This document shows positions 34,120-43,101 of a DNA stretch of 64,000 nucleotides, piece after piece. The stretch is from Opitutus sp. GAS368 (GTDB lineage: Bacteria > Verrucomicrobiota > Verrucomicrobiia > Opitutales > Opitutaceae). The DNA lies in contig NZ_LT629735.1 in assembly GCF_900104925.1 (NCBI RefSeq), forward strand, positions 466,291 to 530,290. Direction: 5' to 3'. A model generated the notes under the pieces. The model saw nothing but the letters and a program-made list of their open reading frames with translations, searched no databases and was not told where the DNA came from. The translations under genes and the position numbers were made by a program. Positions within the stretch are counted from its first letter, which is position 1. Each line of letters opens with the position of its first letter.

Positions 34120-34380
34120 TCACGCCTTACCCCCTCTCCCACAACCTCCAGGCGGCGACGCCGGCTTGGCCGACAGCTGATCAACCCCGCCCAGATAAGC
34201 CAATGCCTTGGCGTAGCTGCGGCCGGACAGGAAATGCTCGAGCTGCGGGTGCAGTTCCGCCCGGTGCGCCGAGTGGAGGGCCTCGATCTCCGTCAGGGCG
34301 GCGGAGATGGCCGGCCCATCAGAATTCTTAATCCCAGCATGGAGCTGGATAAGCGCTGCTTTGATTTTGGTCTCGGTCAT
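34120..34380 (-). CDS. Small hypothetical protein
   Basis: 86 residues, mostly helical (IKAALIQLHAGI, ISAALTEIEALHSAHRAELHPQLEHFL) with a Gly/Pro-rich end. No family recognised. It reads as a genuine small helical protein, but support is only from composition and position. Confidence 0.5.
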   Translation of the reverse strand: MTETKIKAALIQLHAGIKNSDGPAISAALTEIEALHSAHRAELHPQLEHFLSGRSYAKALAYLGGVDQLSAKPASPPGGCGRGGKA

Positions 34381-34572
34381 TTTAGGGTGTGGAATTAAAT
34401 TATCTTACACAGTGGTTTGGGCCGGCGTTATTCCCCTTTCATCTCCGCCCTCTGGGCCTGAATCACCTTGTCTCTGCGGACCGCCGATGCTCCCATTCAT
34501 GTCCCACGCTTACTATTACCCCGCGTGATAGGCAAGCCGTCATCCCCCGACGACTCTTCAACCATTATTTCC

Positions 34573-37338
34573 ATGAATCCCGTCACCGTATCCGAACGCG
34601 CCAATGCCGGCGTGATCGAGGAATACTACCAGCGCTGGCTCGACAATCCCGACTCCGTCGACCCGACGTGGCGCGCGTTCTTCCAGGGCTTCGCGCTGGG
34701 CAGCAACGGGCAGGCCCCGACCAGCGCCCCGTCCGGCGCGGTCATCGACGCCTCCAAGCAAGCCGGCGTCTATTACCTGATCAACGCCTACCGCGCCATC
34801 GGCCACATCCAGTCGCACCTCGACCCGCTCAGCGACGCGCCCCCGCCCTCTCCCAAGCTGGCCCTGAGCCACTTCCGCCTGTCCGACGCCGACCTCGACA
34901 CGGTCTTCGACGTCAGCAATTTCGCCGGTGGCGGCCAGATGAAGCTCCGCGACATCCTCGCCGCGCTGCACCAGATTTACTGCGGCCACGTCGGCGTGGA
35001 ATACGCCCACATCCAGGACCAGGACGCCCGCCGCTGGCTCCAGGAACGCATCGAGTCCACCCGCCTCCAGCCGAAGTTCACCAAGCCGCTCAAGGTCCGC
35101 ATCCTCCGCCGGGTCCACAAGGCCGAGCTGTTCGAGAAATTCCTCCACACGAAATACGTCGGCCAAAAGCGCTTCTCCCTCGAGGGCGGCGAGACGACCA
35201 TCGCGGCGCTCGACGCCATCATCGACCACTGTCCCGAGTCGGGCATCGAGGAGATCGTCATGGGCATGGCCCACCGCGGCCGCCTGAACGTCCTCTGCAG
35301 CATCCTGCGCAAGTCCTTCGACCAGCTCTTCGAGCAGTTCTCCGAGAACTACATCCCCGACACGGTCGCGGGCGACGGCGACGTGAAGTATCACCTCGGC
35401 TACGAGTCCATCCTCACGACCACCACCGGCGCGAAGGTCGAGGTCCGCCTCGCCGCCAACCCGTCGCACCTCGAGATCGTCAACCCCGTCGTCGAGGGCA
35501 AGGCCCGCGCCCGCCAGCGCATCCGCGGCGACAGCAAGGAGCGTCGCAAGGTCATGCCCGTGCTCATCCACGGCGACGCCGCTGTCGCCGGCCAGGGCAT
35601 CGTGGCCGAGACGCTCAACTTCTCCCAGCTCCCCGGCTACCGCACCGGCGGCACCGTCCACTTCGTCATCAACAACCAGATCGGCTTCACCACCGACCCG
35701 TCCGACTCGCGCTCGACGCGCTACTGCACGGACATCGCGAAGCTGGTCGAGGCCCCGATCTTCCACGTCAACGGCGACGATCCCGAGGCCGTGTGCATGG
35801 TCGCGCAGCTCGCGGTGGACTTCCGCGTGAAGTTCAAGCGCGACGTGTTCATCGACATGTATTGCTACCGGAAGCACGGCCACAACGAGACCGACGAGCC
35901 GTCCTTCACGCAGCCCACGCTCTACAAAAAGATCGCCGCCCACGAGCTGGTCTCCGCCATCTACACCAAGCAGCTCGTCGCCGAGGGCTCCATCACGCCG
36001 GCCGAGGGCGACGCGATCCGGACGGAGTATTCCGGGGCGCTCGACGACAACCTGGTCAAGGCCAAGACCCGCGAGGCCGCCAAGGCCGAGAAGCGCAAGG
36101 CCGCGGCCGCCGCCGACACCGTCGCGACCGACCCGTTCAAGGGCTCGACCGCCGTCTTCCAGCCGGCCTACACGCACGCGCCGGTCACGACCGCCGTCAG
36201 CGCGGCCACGCTCGACCAGGTCGTGAAGGCGCTCACCACCGTGCCGGCCGACTTCAAGGTCCACGCCAAGATCAAGCGCTTCATCGACGGCCGCGCCGAG
36301 GCGCACAAGCACGGCGGCCCCTACGACTGGGGCATGGGCGAGGCGCTGGCCTTCGGCACGCTGCTGCTCGACGGCTCGCCGATCCGCCTCAGCGGCCAGG
36401 ACAGCGAGCGCGGCACGTTCACGCACCGTCACGCCGTCTTCAACGACACCGACACCGACGCAAAATTCACCGCCCTTAACACGATCTCCGACCAGCAGGC
36501 GAAGTTCTGCGTCTACAACTCGCTGCTCTCCGAGGCCGCCGTGCTCGGCTTCGACTACGGCTATTCCCTCGACTACCCGGACATGCTCTGCATCTGGGAG
36601 GCGCAGTTCGGCGACTTCGCCAACGGCGCCCAGGTCGTCCTCGACCAGTTCATCGCCGCCGGCGAGTCGAAGTGGCAGCGCACCAGCGGCATCACGCTGC
36701 TCCTGCCACACGGCTACGAGGGCCAGGGCCCGGAGCACTCGTCGGCCCGCCTCGAGCGCTTCCTGCAGTCCTGCGCCGAGAACAACATCCAGGTCGCCAA
36801 CCTCACCACGCCCGCGCAGCTCTTCCACGTCCTGCGCCGTCAGATGAAGCGCGAGTTCAAGAAGCCGCTCGTCATCATGTCGCCCAAGTCCCTGCTGCGC
36901 CACCCGGGCGCGGTGTCGAGGCTCGCCGACTTCACCACCGGCGGCTTCCAGGAGATCATCGACGACCCGATCGAGTCCAAAAAATGCGACCGCCTCATCC
37001 TCTGCTCCGGCAAGGTCTACTACGACCTCATCGACTACCGCGAAAAGAACCAGGTCGAGAACACCGCCATCATCCGCGTCGAGCAGCTCTACCCGCTGCA
37101 TCGCGACCGTCTGGCGGAGCTGGCCGATGACTACGGCCGCGACGCCCGCCTCATCTGGTGCCAGGAGGAGCCGCAGAACATGGGCGCGTGGACCTACATC
37201 GCCCCGCACCTCGAGGAACTCTTCGGTCGCAAGGCGATCTATGCCGGCCGCGAGGCCGCCGCCTCGCCGGCCGTCGGCCTGCTCGCGCTGCACCGCATGC
37301 AGCTCGCCACCTTCCTCAAGAAAGCCTTTTCCCTCTAA
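34573..37338 (+). CDS. sucA: 2-oxoglutarate dehydrogenase E1 component
   Basis: 921 residues, the standard OdhA/SucA length. N-terminal E2-binding segment: VIEEYYQRWLDNPDSVDP. The TPP part has MGMAHRGRLNVL, YHLGYES, SHLEIVNPVVEGKARA and VHFVINNQIGFTT; YRKHGHNETDEPSFTQP is the conserved loop. The transketolase C-terminal part has DSERGTFTHRHAVF and LPHGYEGQGPEHSSAR. First gene of a sucA-sucB-lpd cluster. Confidence 0.97.
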   Translation: MNPVTVSERANAGVIEEYYQRWLDNPDSVDPTWRAFFQGFALGSNGQAPTSAPSGAVIDASKQAGVYYLINAYRAIGHIQSHLDPLSDAPPPSPKLALSHFRLSDADLDTVFDVSNFAGGGQMKLRDILAALHQIYCGHVGVEYAHIQDQDARRWLQERIESTRLQPKFTKPLKVRILRRVHKAELFEKFLHTKYVGQKRFSLEGGETTIAALDAIIDHCPESGIEEIVMGMAHRGRLNVLCSILRKSFDQLFEQFSENYIPDTVAGDGDVKYHLGYESILTTTTGAKVEVRLAANPSHLEIVNPVVEGKARARQRIRGDSKERRKVMPVLIHGDAAVAGQGIVAETLNFSQLPGYRTGGTVHFVINNQIGFTTDPSDSRSTRYCTDIAKLVEAPIFHVNGDDPEAVCMVAQLAVDFRVKFKRDVFIDMYCYRKHGHNETDEPSFTQPTLYKKIAAHELVSAIYTKQLVAEGSITPAEGDAIRTEYSGALDDNLVKAKTREAAKAEKRKAAAAADTVATDPFKGSTAVFQPAYTHAPVTTAVSAATLDQVVKALTTVPADFKVHAKIKRFIDGRAEAHKHGGPYDWGMGEALAFGTLLLDGSPIRLSGQDSERGTFTHRHAVFNDTDTDAKFTALNTISDQQAKFCVYNSLLSEAAVLGFDYGYSLDYPDMLCIWEAQFGDFANGAQVVLDQFIAAGESKWQRTSGITLLLPHGYEGQGPEHSSARLERFLQSCAENNIQVANLTTPAQLFHVLRRQMKREFKKPLVIMSPKSLLRHPGAVSRLADFTTGGFQEIIDDPIESKKCDRLILCSGKVYYDLIDYREKNQVENTAIIRVEQLYPLHRDRLAELADDYGRDARLIWCQEEPQNMGAWTYIAPHLEELFGRKAIYAGREAAASPAVGLLALHRMQLATFLKKAFSL

Positions 37339-37358
37339 AACCAAACTCCCTGCTTGCC

Positions 37359-37428
37359 TGTAGGAGGGGCTTTACGCCCCGACCCGGGCGCGGCACCAAT
37401 CCCATCGGGGCGTAAAGCCCCTCCTGCA
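37359..37428. repeat. REP pair between sucA and sucB
   Basis: Left TGTAGGAGGGGCTTTACGCC and right inverted GGCGTAAAGCCCCTCCTGCA. Related by design to the GTAGGTCGGG pair at 12728. Confidence 0.85.
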
Positions 37429-37444
37429 CTTCCCCCTCATCCCC

Positions 37445-38647
37445 ATGGCCATTGAAGTCAAAATCCCCCCGATGGGCGAATCCATCACGTCCGGCGTGTT
37501 GTCCAAGTGGCACGTCGCCGATGGTGCCGTCGTCAAGAAAGACCAGCCGCTCTTCGAACTCGAGACGGACAAGATCACCTCCGAGGGCACCGCCGAGGTC
37601 GCCGGCAAGATCACCTTCAAGGTCACCGCTGGCACCGAGGTGAAGATCGGCCAAATTGTGGCCTCAATCGATGAGTCTGCTTCTGTCGCCGCTCCTGCGA
37701 CAGCACCCTCCGAAGCCTCGGCGAAGGAAGGCGCTCCGGTCGCGGCCAAGTCCGCTGAGCAATCCCCCGCCGTCCGCCGTATCGCCGCCGAAACCGGCAT
37801 CGATCCCGCTTCCGTCGCCGGCTCCGGCAAGGCCGGCCGTGTCACCAAGGGTGACATGCTCGCTGTCGGCGAAAAACCCGCCGCTCCCGCTCCTGTTCCG
37901 GCCGCGGCGCCGGCGCCGAAGCCCGCCCCCGCCCCGGTCGCGACCGGCGAGCGTCAGACCCGCGTGAAGATGACCAAGCTGCGCCAGACCATCGCCAGCC
38001 GCCTCGTCTCCGCCCAGCACGAGGCCGCCATGCTCACGACCTTCAACGAGGTCGACATGTCCGCGGTCATGGACCTGCGCAAAAAATACCAGGACGACTT
38101 TGTGAAGAAGAACGGCGTGAAGCTCGGCTTCATGAGCTTCTTCACCAAGGCCGTCGTCCACGCTCTCCGCGAAGTGCCGGCCGTCAACGCCCGCATCGAC
38201 GGCGATACCATCGTCCAGAACCACTACTTCGACGTCAGCATGGCGGTCTCGACCGAGAAGGGCCTCATGGTCCCGGTCATCCGCAACTGCGACACGCTCG
38301 GCATGGCCGACATCGAGAAGGCCATCGGCGAGGCCGCCAAGAAGGCCCGCGACGGCAAGATCACCCTCGCCGACCTCGAGGGCGGCGTCTTCACCATCAC
38401 CAACGGCGGCATCTTCGGCTCGATGCTCTCGACCCCCATCCTCAACGCCCCGCAGAGCGCCATCCTCGGGCTGCACGCCATCAACGAGCGCCCGGTCGCT
38501 GTCAACGGCCAGGTCGTCATCCGCCCGATGATGTATCTCGCCCTCAGCTACGACCACCGCCTCGTCGACGGCAAGGAGGCCGTCACGTTCCTCGTCAAGG
38601 TCAAGCAGGCCATCGAGGATCCCGCCCGCATCCTGATCGGTGCCTAA
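37445..38647 (+). CDS. sucB: Dihydrolipoamide succinyltransferase (2-oxoglutarate dehydrogenase E2)
   Basis: 400 residues. Lipoyl domain (IKVPPMGES-type start, lipoyl Lys in [11 protein letters not shown]), an Ala/Pro linker, a peripheral subunit-binding domain ([20 protein letters not shown]), another long Pro/Ala linker, and the catalytic core with [15 protein letters not shown] (His and Asp). The core resembles the SucB type. It passes succinyl groups to CoA in the TCA cycle. Confidence 0.95.
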   Translation: MAIEVKIPPMGESITSGVLSKWHVADGAVVKKDQPLFELETDKITSEGTAEVAGKITFKVTAGTEVKIGQIVASIDESASVAAPATAPSEASAKEGAPVAAKSAEQSPAVRRIAAETGIDPASVAGSGKAGRVTKGDMLAVGEKPAAPAPVPAAAPAPKPAPAPVATGERQTRVKMTKLRQTIASRLVSAQHEAAMLTTFNEVDMSAVMDLRKKYQDDFVKKNGVKLGFMSFFTKAVVHALREVPAVNARIDGDTIVQNHYFDVSMAVSTEKGLMVPVIRNCDTLGMADIEKAIGEAAKKARDGKITLADLEGGVFTITNGGIFGSMLSTPILNAPQSAILGLHAINERPVAVNGQVVIRPMMYLALSYDHRLVDGKEAVTFLVKVKQAIEDPARILIGA

Positions 38648-38650
38648 CCA

Positions 38651-38734
38651 AATCGTTCTCTTTCTCGTTCTCCTGATCGTTCTCTCTCCTGAACGATCCC
38701 GAGAAAGAGAATGAGTAAGAGAACGAGAACGATT
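38651..38734. repeat. Word-type palindrome upstream of lpd
   Basis: AATCGTTCTC (38651) and GAGAACGATT (ending 38734) are the outer arms. In between, CGTTCTC-type words are repeated on the left and their complements on the right. The right arm contains an in-frame ATG that would add about ten residues to Lpd. Confidence 0.75.
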
Positions 38735-38740
38735 CAAACC

Positions 38741-40126
38741 ATGGACTCCTACGATGTCGTCATCATCGGCGCCGGCCCCGGCGGTTACGTGTGCGCCTTC
38801 CGCGCCGCTCAGCTCGGCCTCAAGGTCGCGCTCATCGAGAAACGCGCCACCCTCGGCGGCACCTGCCTCAACGTCGGCTGCATCCCGAGCAAGGCCCTGC
38901 TCCACTCCTCGGAACACGTCGCCTTCGCCAAGATCCACGCCGCCGCCCATGGCATCAAGCTCGGCTCGGTCGAGATCGACCTCCCGACGATGCTGAAGCG
39001 CAAGGACGAGGTTGTCGCCAAGAACACCGGTGGTCTGACCCTGCTGGCCAAGGCCCGCAAGGTCACCGTTCTCACCGGCGAAGCCGCTTTCACCTCCGCC
39101 ACCACCGTCGCCGTCAAGGGCGAGAAGGGCGTGACCGAAGTGACGGCCAAGAACATCGTCATCGCCACCGGTTCCGCGCCGGTCGAGTTGCCGTTCATGA
39201 AGTTCGACGGCAAGATCGTCGTCTCGAGCGACCACGCCATCGCGTTTCCCGAGGTGCCGAAGAAGCTCATCGTGGTCGGCGGCGGCGTCATCGGCGTCGA
39301 GCTGGGCTCGGTCTGGTCGCGCCTCGGCGCCGACGTGACCGTCGTCGAGTTCCTGCCGAAGATCATCGCCACCTACGACGACGACATCGTCCGCAATTTC
39401 ACGCGCCTCATGCAGAAGCAGGGCCTCAAGATCGAGGTCGGCGCCAAGGTCACCGGTTTCGCCAAGGGTGTCCTGACGGCCGAGCGCGGCACCGAGAAGC
39501 TCTCCTTCCCCGCCGACAAGGTCCTCGTGGCCGTCGGCCGCCGCCCCTACACCGATTCGCTCGGCCTCGACAAGGCCGGCGTCGAACTCGACGAGAAGAA
39601 GCGCGTCAAGGTGGACACCCATCTCCGCACCACCGCCAAGAACATCTGGGCCATCGGTGACGTCGTCGCCGGCCCGATGCTCGCGCACAAGGCCGAGGAG
39701 GACGGCGCCGCCGTCGCCGAGTGGATCGCCGGCAAGGCCGGCCATGTGAATTGGGATCTCGTTCCCGCCATCGTTTACACGCACCCCGAGGTCGCCAGCG
39801 TCGGCCTCGGCGAGGATGCGGCCAAGGCCCAGGGCATCGCGGTCAACATCGGCAAGTTCAACTTCGCCGCCAACGGCCGCGCCATCGCCGCCGATGCCAC
39901 GGACGGCTACGTGAAGATCATCGCTGATGCCAAGACGGACAAGATCCTCGGCGCGCAGATCCTGGGCGCCAACGCCGGCGAGCTTATCTCGGAAATCGTC
40001 ACCCACATGGAATACGGCGGCAGCGCCGAGGACCTCGGCCGCACGATCCACGCCCATCCCACGATGAGCGAGGCGATCAAGGAAGCCGGCCTCGCCGTCA
40101 GCAAAAGCGCCATCCACGGCATGTAA
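38741..40126 (+). CDS. lpd: Dihydrolipoamide dehydrogenase (E3)
   Basis: 461 residues. FAD motif VVIIGAGPGGYVCAFRAAQL, redox disulfide GGTCLNVGCIPSKALL, NAD motif VVGGGVIGVELGS, FAD motif IWAIGDVVAGPMLAHKAEEDG, and the His-Glu dyad in HAHPTMSEAIKEAG. It reoxidises the E2 lipoyl groups. The start at 38741 (MDSYDV) is preferred because the upstream codons lie in the palindrome. Confidence 0.96.
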   Translation: MDSYDVVIIGAGPGGYVCAFRAAQLGLKVALIEKRATLGGTCLNVGCIPSKALLHSSEHVAFAKIHAAAHGIKLGSVEIDLPTMLKRKDEVVAKNTGGLTLLAKARKVTVLTGEAAFTSATTVAVKGEKGVTEVTAKNIVIATGSAPVELPFMKFDGKIVVSSDHAIAFPEVPKKLIVVGGGVIGVELGSVWSRLGADVTVVEFLPKIIATYDDDIVRNFTRLMQKQGLKIEVGAKVTGFAKGVLTAERGTEKLSFPADKVLVAVGRRPYTDSLGLDKAGVELDEKKRVKVDTHLRTTAKNIWAIGDVVAGPMLAHKAEEDGAAVAEWIAGKAGHVNWDLVPAIVYTHPEVASVGLGEDAAKAQGIAVNIGKFNFAANGRAIAADATDGYVKIIADAKTDKILGAQILGANAGELISEIVTHMEYGGSAEDLGRTIHAHPTMSEAIKEAGLAVSKSAIHGM

Positions 40127-40187
40127 CCGTGATGGCGCAGGCTCCTTCCGGCGCCTTTCTCGCGGGCGATGCCTTTCTTGCGGCCGC

Positions 40188-40607
40188 TTACCTTTCCTCC
40201 TCGATCAAGACCACCTTGCCTTCACTGAACATGACCTTGAAGTGGTCGCGCGCCCGGCGGTTCGGAAAGTCGGCGTAATAGGCGTAGGGTCCGCCCCAGA
40301 ATCCGCGATGATACCAGCCGCGGTAGAGAAGCATGCCCTCATCGGTTTCGTAATCCACGTAGTGCCAGGTGACCGTCTTGCCGTGGACCGAGGTCCGGTC
40401 GGTGATGCGGTCGGGCACGCCCAAGGCCAGCTGGACCAGACTCTCGTCAAAGCCGATGCCTACCTTGCCTTGCTTGATGAGACTCTGTTGCTCCGGCGTG
40501 GCCCGGTCGAACGCCGCCGGATTCTGGCTGATACGGGTTGCCGGAGTGGAGCAACCGGCGAGAACAAATCCGGCCGCAAGGGCCAGGGTGCAAACGAGTG
40601 TTTTCAT
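40188..40607 (-). CDS. Lipoprotein of unknown function (paralogue of 41532-41954)
   Basis: 139 residues. Lipobox LAGCS after a short hydrophobic signal (TLVCTLALAAGFVLAGC). The mature part has a conserved pattern also found in the second lipoprotein: RISQNPAAFDRATPEQQSLI then KVGIGFDESLVQLALGVPD. That resembles small outer-membrane-assembly (SmpA/OmlA-like) lipoproteins in the -LALG-P motif, but only weakly. The product is likely anchored in the envelope. Confidence 0.75.
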   Translation of the reverse strand: MKTLVCTLALAAGFVLAGCSTPATRISQNPAAFDRATPEQQSLIKQGKVGIGFDESLVQLALGVPDRITDRTSVHGKTVTWHYVDYETDEGMLLYRGWYHRGFWGGPYAYYADFPNRRARDHFKVMFSEGKVVLIEEER

Positions 40608-40753
40608 AGGATTCCTTGATTGAGTGTTATCCATTTTGACGGATTTCACCAGCGGCCGTTACGGGGACTTCGTAACGGAATGGAAGGGAATCATCCGCGC
40701 CGGCCCGGCCACGGCCCTCGCGGCGGCATATCGCGCTTGCCGCCCGCCCGCAG

Positions 40754-41461
40754 ATGCATTCCCTCCCGACATCCGTGAAGAAACTCATCCTCTGGGACAT
40801 TGACGGCACGATCATCGTCTCGCACGGCGCGGGCGTGCGGGCCATGGAGAAGGCGCTCACCAAGCGCTTCGGCGTGACTTGTGACCTCGGCCGGATCGAC
40901 TGGGCCGGCCGCACGGACAGCTGGATCACCGGCGAGGTTTTCCGGCACGTCGGCCTGCCCGATACGCCGCAGAACTCCCACGACTACCTGGAGACCTACC
41001 TCGAGCTGCTGCCGCAGGAGCTGCGCGACGGCAAACAGGGCCAGGTGCTGCCCGGCGTGCTGGAACTGCTGGAGAGACTGCATCACCGCCAGGACCTCGC
41101 CCAGGGCCTGCTGACCGGCAACCTGCGCCGCGGCGCGGAGTTCAAGCTCACCCACTACAAAGTCTGGCACTACTTTGAGTTCGGCGCTTTCGCCGACGAC
41201 AGCCCGCGGCGCAACGATCTCGGCCCGCACGCCCTGCGCCGCGCCAAGGAGCGCCATGCCGTGGAGTTCGACCCCGCCAACACCTTCATCATCGGCGATA
41301 CCCCGCACGACATCGAGTGCGGTCAGGTCATCGGGGCGCGGACGATTGGCGTGGCCACCGGCCGTTTCAGCGTGGCCGAACTGGCCGCGCATGCGCCCAC
41401 CGCCGTATTCGCCAATTTCGCCGACACGGCGGCGTTCCTGCGGGTGATCGACGCGGATTGA
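40754..41461 (+). CDS. HAD-superfamily hydrolase, phosphoglycolate phosphatase-like
   Basis: 235 residues. HAD motif I LILWDIDGTII, motif II LLTGNL, and motif IV IIGDTPHDIECG. The cap domain is between residues about 20 and 90. It is a small-molecule phosphatase; Gph-like by resemblance, but the substrate is unproven. Confidence 0.87.
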   Translation: MHSLPTSVKKLILWDIDGTIIVSHGAGVRAMEKALTKRFGVTCDLGRIDWAGRTDSWITGEVFRHVGLPDTPQNSHDYLETYLELLPQELRDGKQGQVLPGVLELLERLHHRQDLAQGLLTGNLRRGAEFKLTHYKVWHYFEFGAFADDSPRRNDLGPHALRRAKERHAVEFDPANTFIIGDTPHDIECGQVIGARTIGVATGRFSVAELAAHAPTAVFANFADTAAFLRVIDAD

Positions 41462-41463
41462 TT

Positions 41464-41523
41464 TGTAGGGTCGCTGCTTGCGGCAACCTCCTGCACGAGG
41501 TCGGCGCAAGCGCCGACCCTACA
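41464..41523. repeat. REP pair, 'TGTAGGGTCG' family
   Basis: TGTAGGGTCG (41464) and CGACCCTACA (ending 41523) enclose CTGCTTGCGGCAA and GGCGCAAGCGCC palindromes. Located between convergent genes. Confidence 0.82.
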
Positions 41524-41531
41524 TGCTTAAA

Positions 41532-41954
41532 CTAGCGCTTCACGTATTCGATGGCGGTCACCTTGCCGTCGCGGAACTCGACGCGCATTTTCTCCTCGGG
41601 ATCGTAGCCGCCGGTGGAAGAGCTCACCCCGACGCTGGTGGCCGAGTGGCGGCCGAACGAGCCCACGCCGATGCCAAAGCTGAAGCGCGGACCGTTGTCA
41701 TGATAGATCCAGATCTCGGCCGTGCCCGTCTCTGACTGGTGGGTGAATTGCCGCGCCGGCTCGCCCAGGGCGAGGAGCACCATTTCGGGCGTGAAGCCGA
41801 CGTCGACTTCGCCGGCGCGGATCTTCTGCTGCACGGCGGAGGGGTATTGGTTGAAGGCCGCCTGGCTCCGGGCGATGCGGGAGTCGGGGGTGGATGAACA
41901 AGCCGCCAGCAGGGCGGCCGAAACGAGACATACGGCGAGGAGCAGGGGGCGCAT
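41532..41954 (-). CDS. Lipoprotein of unknown function (paralogue of 40188-40607)
   Basis: 140 residues. Lipobox LAACS. RIARSQAAFNQYPSAVQQKI then GEVDVGFTPEMVLLALGEPA matches the first lipoprotein in order and spacing, so the two are paralogues 1.3 kb apart on the same strand. The C-terminal half has a Ser/Gly-rich stretch (GVSSSTGG) and EEKMRVEFRDGKVTAIEY. Confidence 0.78.
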   Translation of the reverse strand: MRPLLLAVCLVSAALLAACSSTPDSRIARSQAAFNQYPSAVQQKIRAGEVDVGFTPEMVLLALGEPARQFTHQSETGTAEIWIYHDNGPRFSFGIGVGSFGRHSATSVGVSSSTGGYDPEEKMRVEFRDGKVTAIEYVKR

Positions 41955-42039
41955 GGCGGGATTTTGGTTTGCGGAAGGCAAAGGTGGCCGGAATAACGAC
42001 AGTCGCAACCCAACCGTGTTCGGTTTTCCTAAAGACGTT

Positions 42040-42480
42040 ATGAAAAAATTCACCATTGCCATCGGCTCCGATCACGCCGGCTTTGCTTACAAGGAGAAGA
42101 TCAAGGCCCAGCTGCTCGCCGAGGGGCATACCGTGAAGGACTGCGGCACCAACTCGGATGCGCCGTGCGATTACCCGGACTTCATCCGGCCGGTCGCCGA
42201 GGCGGTCGCCCGGGGTGACGTCGAGCGCGGCATTGTGCTGGGCGGCTCGGGCAACGGCGAGGCCATCGTCGCGAACCGCGTGAAGGGCGTGCGCTGCGGC
42301 CTCTGTTGGAACGAACAGGTCGCGATCTGGAATCGCTCGCACAACGACGGTAACTGTCTTTCGATCGGTCAGCGCACGGTCAGCGAAGAAGAAGCGCTGA
42401 AGATCGTCAAAGTCTGGCTTTCAACCGCTTTTGAAGGCGGCCGGCATCTCGCCCGGATTCAGAAAATCGATCAGGCTTGA
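42040..42480 (+). CDS. rpiB: Ribose-5-phosphate isomerase B
   Basis: 146 residues. AIGSDHAGFAYKEKI at the N-terminus, the substrate Cys/Asp segment GTNSDAPCDYPDF, GIVLGGSGNGEAIVANRVKGVRC, and SHNDGNCLSIGQR. RpiB/LacAB family; interconverts ribose-5-P and ribulose-5-P in the pentose phosphate pathway. Confidence 0.92.
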   Translation: MKKFTIAIGSDHAGFAYKEKIKAQLLAEGHTVKDCGTNSDAPCDYPDFIRPVAEAVARGDVERGIVLGGSGNGEAIVANRVKGVRCGLCWNEQVAIWNRSHNDGNCLSIGQRTVSEEEALKIVKVWLSTAFEGGRHLARIQKIDQA

Positions 42481-42488
42481 TTTCTGTT

Positions 42489-42563
42489 GTATGAGTCTGC
42501 TTGCAGGCGATCAGACGCAATTGCTTGAAGCACATCAATATCGCCTGTAAATAGGCTCCTACA
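42489..42563. repeat. Diverged REP pair, 'GTAGGAGC-TGCTTGCA' family
   Basis: Left GTATGAGTCTGCTTGCAGGC and right inverted GCCTGTAAATAGGCTCCTAC with a longer loop than the other two copies. Sits between rpiB and the MarR gene. Confidence 0.78.
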
Positions 42564-42582
42564 TTGCAGTTCCAATTATTTG

Positions 42583-42611
42583 CTTTGACATAGTAATATA
42601 TCGCATCAAAG
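42583..42611. promoter_or_regulatory. Candidate MarR/MhqR operator upstream of marR
   Basis: CTTTGA and TCAAAG are inverted arms 17 bases apart, overlapping a TTGACA hexamer, 9 bp before the start codon of the MarR gene. A similar site (43068-43098) precedes the dioxygenase gene, which supports binding by the same regulator. Confidence 0.55.
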
Positions 42612-42619
42612 TAATTTTC

Positions 42620-43063
42620 ATGGGAACGAGGCATCGCGGCACAATCGAAGAGATCAATGCGCTCAATGCATTCATCAAACTGCAGCGTGCCGGTGAGTCC
42701 GTTTCCGCCCGAGTGCACGCCGTTCTGCCCGAAGGATTGACCGTCACCCAGTTCGGCGTGCTCGAGGCGCTCCATCACATCGGACCGCTCTGCCAGAGCG
42801 AGCTCGCCGAGAAACTACTCAAGAGCGGCGGCAATCTCACTCTGGTGGTGGATAACCTGGAGAAGGCCGGCTATGTCGGCCGCGAGCGCGATCCGGCCGA
42901 CCGCCGGTTCGTCGTGGTGAAGCTCACGACTAAGGGCGAGGCCTTCATCGCCGCGCTCTTCCCCAAGGTCGTCGCCAACGTGACCCGCGAGATGAGCGCC
43001 CTTTCCGGCACTGAACTCTCCGACCTCGGCCGACTCTGCAAAAAGATCGGTCTCCGCGGCTGA
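42620..43063 (+). CDS. MarR-family transcriptional regulator (MhqR-like)
   Basis: 147 residues. Winged HTH: LTVTQFGVLEALHHIGPLCQSELAEKLLKSGGNLTLVVDNLEKAG and DRRFVVVKLTTKG (wing), given here in separate parts of the same domain. The neighbours (VOC dioxygenase and hydrolase) match the quinone-responsive mhq system of Bacillus, so an MhqR-like repressor is likely. Inverted-repeat sites overlap its own promoter and the next gene's. Confidence 0.88.
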   Translation: MGTRHRGTIEEINALNAFIKLQRAGESVSARVHAVLPEGLTVTQFGVLEALHHIGPLCQSELAEKLLKSGGNLTLVVDNLEKAGYVGRERDPADRRFVVVKLTTKGEAFIAALFPKVVANVTREMSALSGTELSDLGRLCKKIGLRG

Positions 43064-43067
43064 TTTG

Positions 43068-43098
43068 CTTTTTCTTAATCTATATTTTAACATCAAAG
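43068..43098. promoter_or_regulatory. Second candidate MarR operator
   Basis: CTTT...CATCAAAG arms flank an AT-rich centre (AATCTATATTTTAA), ending 3 bp before the start codon of the dioxygenase gene. Arms and AT content match the site at 42583-42611. Confidence 0.4.
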
Positions 43099-43101
43099 CT
43101 T

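Noticed and set aside
38711..38740. Longer start of Lpd
   Set aside because: The added ten residues come from the word-type palindrome and precede the normal FAD-binding start by an unusual leader.
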